6,612 nucleotides of DNA from Candidatus Omnitrophota bacterium (GTDB lineage Bacteria; Omnitrophota; Gorgyraeia; Gygaellales; JAHJCI01), in NCBI GenBank assembly GCA_016783355.1, contig JADHWR010000063.1, positions 1 to 6,612 of the forward strand, written 5' to 3'. The position numbers and the translations under genes were made by a program. Below the pieces are notes generated by a model. It was not told where the DNA came from and made no database searches. It saw only the letters and a program-made list of their open reading frames with translations. How positions within the stretch are numbered: the stretch's first letter is position 1; every line of letters starts with the position of its first letter. Positions 4,462-6,612 of the stretch are shown here, piece by piece.

Positions 4462-6414
4462 TTACTTAATCTGTGCCCTGGTCTCTGGTTTCTGGTTTCT
4501 CTCTAACCATTCCAGTCTTTCCTGAGCATACTTTGCTTCACCAACATCCATTAAACTCAATCTCGAATATAACTGCTTTGCCTTTGAATAATCCTCCTCA
4601 TTCTCATAGACCTCTGCTGCACTTAAAATAGCTCTTGCAACAAGATCAGTCTTTTTTGGATATCGCGAAGCGATCCTCAAATATTCTTCAATTGCCTCTC
4701 TGAAACTGCCCTTTTCTTCATAACAGCAGGCAATTTTAAAGTGCAAATCCGCATTAATTAACTCGCTCTCCGGATAATCACGAATAATTGTCTGGTAATA
4801 ATGCAGTGACTTCGTAAAATCATTATGGCGCAAATAATAATCCCCCAACCACAAAAGTATCTTAGGAGTCAAAATGGAGCTGGTATGCTTGGTACGTAAA
4901 AAATTAAATCTTTTTGCGGCAAGCTCCTCTTTGCCTAATTTATCCAGGCAATCAGCAACCATATATTCCGCTCTATGTTGCATTCGAGAATCTTGCGCAA
5001 GGGATGGAATTTCTTTAAAGACCTTAAGTGCCTTCTCAAATTGGCTCTGATTATAAAAACTACTTGCTAATAAATATAAGGCGCCTATTTCATAAGCTGA
5101 ATTTCTTAAGTCAGCTATATTATTTTCTAATATCTCTGCGCAAGCTACAAACTCGCCTTTACTGAAACGAGCTTCCGCAATGCCGTAAGTTGCTTCCTGC
5201 CTTAGCTCATCGAGTGCGGCAGATGCACCGGGGTTATCTAAAATTTCTCTGTAAGTCTGGATGGCCGAAAGATAACTTCCTTGAGCTTGATAAATATGGC
5301 CGATACGACAAAGTGCAACTACTCTCGTTTCTTCATTATTGCTTAAGCTTACCACCTCTTTATAATTAAGCAAGGCTTGTCCTGGTTGGTCTAAATTATA
5401 AAGCGCCTCTGCCAAACCCAAAAAGGCATCGACCTTAATCTCGGGTTCGCTTGTTTCTCTCAATAACTCCTGCCATAAATGCTTTGCCTCTTTAAAATTC
5501 TTCTCCAAAGACAGTATCCGTGCCTTTGCCAAAAGAAAACTTTGCTTCTGGTCTTTATCCAAAAACTCAAAAGATATTCTGGCTAAATTCATCTTTGCCT
5601 GGGAATAATCCTCTAATTTAAGATAAACCCAGACCAATCCTAAAAAGTAAAGGTTTTTTAATTTCTGGTCAGAACTTAAGCTCAGGCATAACTCGTAGTA
5701 ACCCTTTGCTTCTACATATTTATTTAAATAAAACAAGGCCTCTGCAAGTAAAAAATTAACCTCATTCTTATAAATGGTATTGGGATACGAAGTCTGAAAT
5801 CTCTGCGCTTGGCGGAAAAGCTCTGAATACTCTTTAAGATTATAAAGGCACTCTAAAGCTCTCAATGCCGCATCTTGTGCCAAATCTTCAAAGGAATTCG
5901 TGCTTAGCTTTTTAAACAGATGTAGTGCCTTAAGGATTTGTCCTTTTTGATAGAAACACAACCCCTGAGAATAGAGGGCATAGATAAAGAAACTGGAATC
6001 AGGAAAGTTATTAATGACTTCTTGGTAATAGACACTGGCTTCATTATATTGTTTTTGCGAAAAATTTACTTCGCCCAACCAATAAAAGACGGCATCTTTA
6101 AAATTTTCTGCCTCTGGCAAATCTTTCAATGTATTAAGCTGGGCTTGCGCTAACGAGTATCTCCCCTGATGGAGAAAACAGCGGGCAATATAGAGTTTTG
6201 CCTCGATAGCCTTTTGGCTTTCGGCAAACTTTTCTAAAAAATGTTCGAATAGACTTAAGGCGACCTCAAAGAAGCCATCCTCATATGCTTTCCTGGCAAC
6301 GTAAAAAGCTTCTTCTTCCCGAGCCCCTTGTTGCGCATAGAGGCAGGGCAGACTCACGTCAGCAAATCCTAATAATAAAATAATAATCAAAAACCAAAAT
6401 CCTTTTTTAAGCAT
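4462..6414 (-). CDS. Exported TPR-repeat protein, probable envelope partner of ExbB/ExbD
   Basis: The 650-residue protein starts with a signal peptide: basic MLKK, a hydrophobic core to about residue 19, and a likely signal peptidase I cut after Ala27 (LYA/QQ). Cys24 is not in a proper lipobox. The rest is a solenoid of about 16 tetratricopeptide repeats of 33-38 residues from about 35 to 635. Typical units read 'A-x-Y-x-x-G-x-Y-x-x-A-x-x-x-F-x-x-h-x-x-x-x-P', clear at 109-140, 218-245, 517-550 and 555-587. Such proteins are periplasmic scaffolds (compare CpoB/YbgF of Tol-Pal, or BamD). Position before exbB suggests a role with that motor, but this is inference. The ribosome binding site is weak (GAAGAGAG). 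The last residues (RNQKPETRAQIK) come from a 7-bp DNA repeat. Confidence 0.88.
   Translation of the reverse strand: MLKKGFWFLIIILLLGFADVSLPCLYAQQGAREEEAFYVARKAYEDGFFEVALSLFEHFLEKFAESQKAIEAKLYIARCFLHQGRYSLAQAQLNTLKDLPEAENFKDAVFYWLGEVNFSQKQYNEASVYYQEVINNFPDSSFFIYALYSQGLCFYQKGQILKALHLFKKLSTNSFEDLAQDAALRALECLYNLKEYSELFRQAQRFQTSYPNTIYKNEVNFLLAEALFYLNKYVEAKGYYELCLSLSSDQKLKNLYFLGLVWVYLKLEDYSQAKMNLARISFEFLDKDQKQSFLLAKARILSLEKNFKEAKHLWQELLRETSEPEIKVDAFLGLAEALYNLDQPGQALLNYKEVVSLSNNEETRVVALCRIGHIYQAQGSYLSAIQTYREILDNPGASAALDELRQEATYGIAEARFSKGEFVACAEILENNIADLRNSAYEIGALYLLASSFYNQSQFEKALKVFKEIPSLAQDSRMQHRAEYMVADCLDKLGKEELAAKRFNFLRTKHTSSILTPKILLWLGDYYLRHNDFTKSLHYYQTIIRDYPESELINADLHFKIACCYEEKGSFREAIEEYLRIASRYPKKTDLVARAILSAAEVYENEEDYSKAKQLYSRLSLMDVGEAKYAQERLEWLERNQKPETRAQIK
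4479..4499 (-). repeat. Three tandem 7-bp units at the 3' end of the TPR gene
   Basis: The plus strand reads TGGTCTC, TGGTTTC, TGGTTTC (4479-4485, 4486-4492, 4493-4499), a heptamer repeated three times with one change. It encodes the QKPETR part of the C-terminal tail after the last TPR. Because seven is not a multiple of three, gain or loss of a unit would change the last residues and the stop position. Confidence 0.7.
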
Positions 6415-6439
6415 TGGGCGCTCTCTTCAAAAACTGAGC

Positions 6440-6470
6440 AGAGAAAAAAGGGATCAGAGTCATTTTCTCT
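6440..6470. repeat. Small imperfect palindrome with an inner GACTCTGATCCC word
   Basis: AGAGAAAA (6440-6447) and TTTTCTCT (6463-6470) are perfect inverted repeats of 8 bp around a 15-base loop that contains GGGATCAGAGTCA. It lies in the 80-bp gap between the lysine-rich gene and the TPR gene, followed by seven C in a row (6473-6479). The stem is A+T-rich and not followed by a T-run in the direction of transcription, so it is a poor terminator. The sequence resembles the short repetitive GACTCTGA(C/T)CCC elements I recall near REP-associated transposases, but I cannot verify this. Confidence 0.4.
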
Positions 6471-6494
6471 AACCCCCCCTTTTCCCTTTAGATT

Positions 6495-6612
6495 TTATTT
6501 CTTTCGTTTCTTTGCTTTCTTTTTTTTCTTTGTGCCGCCTTTTTTCATCTTGGCACAAGATACATCACCCTGCTTGTCAATAAAATAGAGGTAGCCAACC
6601 TTCTTACTGATA
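6495..6612 (-). CDS. Lysine-rich small protein, C-terminal fragment (5' end outside window)
   Basis: Reading the minus strand in from the right edge gives 38 residues, ISKKVGYLYFIDKQGDVSCA and then KMKKGG followed by a tail of nearly pure Lys, ending at TAA (6495-6497). The compact V-G-Y-L-Y-F-I-D-K-x-G-D-V segment looks like a beta hairpin and the tail would bind nucleic acid or acidic surfaces. I do not recognise the family, though similar short proteins with this segment seem familiar from uncharacterised bacterial genomes. The frame is read on sense grounds: it is open to the edge, and the stop is followed by a typical intergenic gap before the TPR gene. Confidence 0.6.
   Translation of the reverse strand, partial: ISKKVGYLYFIDKQGDVSCAKMKKGGTKKKKKAKKRKK

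Noticed and set aside
6339..6345. Lipoprotein signal at Cys24 of the TPR protein
   Set aside because: The residues before the cysteine are S-L-P, and proline at -1 does not fit a lipobox. A signal peptidase I site after Ala27 is better.
6444..6483. Rho-independent terminator for the lysine-rich gene (CCCTTTTTT after a G-run on the minus strand)
   Set aside because: Only a 7-bp, 24-base-loop pairing with four A-T pairs is possible. It is too weak to call.

Overview
Every gene in this 6.6 kb window is read from the minus strand, so transcription runs from the right end to the left end. The DNA is AT-rich. The gene content points to an uncultured double-membrane bacterium: an ExbB/ExbD (TolQ/TolR) proton-channel pair, a long secreted TPR protein, and a pseudopilin-like small protein. 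The combination resembles Omnitrophota (candidate phylum Omnitrophica) and similar lineages. That placement is an impression from gene style, not a proof.

Layout in order of transcription. (1) At 6612-6495 is the lysine-rich C-terminus of a small unknown protein, cut by the window edge. (2) At 6414-4462 is a 650-residue exported TPR solenoid protein. (3) At 4415-3759 is exbB and at 2300-1887 is exbD. They were once a translationally coupled TAATG-overlapping pair, and an IS1202/ISNCY-type insertion sequence now separates them. The IS spans about 2308-3750 and carries an intact 430-aa DDE transposase. It is flanked by an 18-bp direct repeat that contains both the exbB stop and the exbD start, so both reading frames survive. 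(4) At 1884-1856 is a near-consensus sigma70 promoter, followed by a 148-aa pseudopilin-like protein at 1811-1365. (5) At 1305-878 is a complete hicB-hicA toxin-antitoxin pair (antitoxin first, 4-nt overlap), followed at 852-319 by a five-helix membrane protein of unknown function. (6) At 228-70 is a second, nearly identical copy of the last ~48 codons of the pseudopilin-like gene. Immediately after it, at 68-1, is the start of a second hicB-like antitoxin (GTG start, good Shine-Dalgarno) that leaves the window.

How the parts fit. ExbB and ExbD would form an inner-membrane proton-driven motor, and the TPR protein upstream is a plausible periplasmic partner, as with CpoB in Tol-Pal systems. 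No TonB, TolA or Pal gene is visible. The left third looks like an accessory island. A hicBA plus membrane-protein cassette lies between two 143-bp direct repeats made from the 3' end of the pseudopilin-like gene, with another hicB next in line. This suggests serial gain of toxin-antitoxin cassettes behind one promoter.

The most noteworthy observations are this repeat-flanked toxin-antitoxin cassette, the IS sitting in the exbB/exbD stop-start overlap, and nested inverted repeats in the IS that would hide the transposase ribosome binding site in read-through transcripts. No rRNA, tRNA, CRISPR array or riboswitch was recognised.
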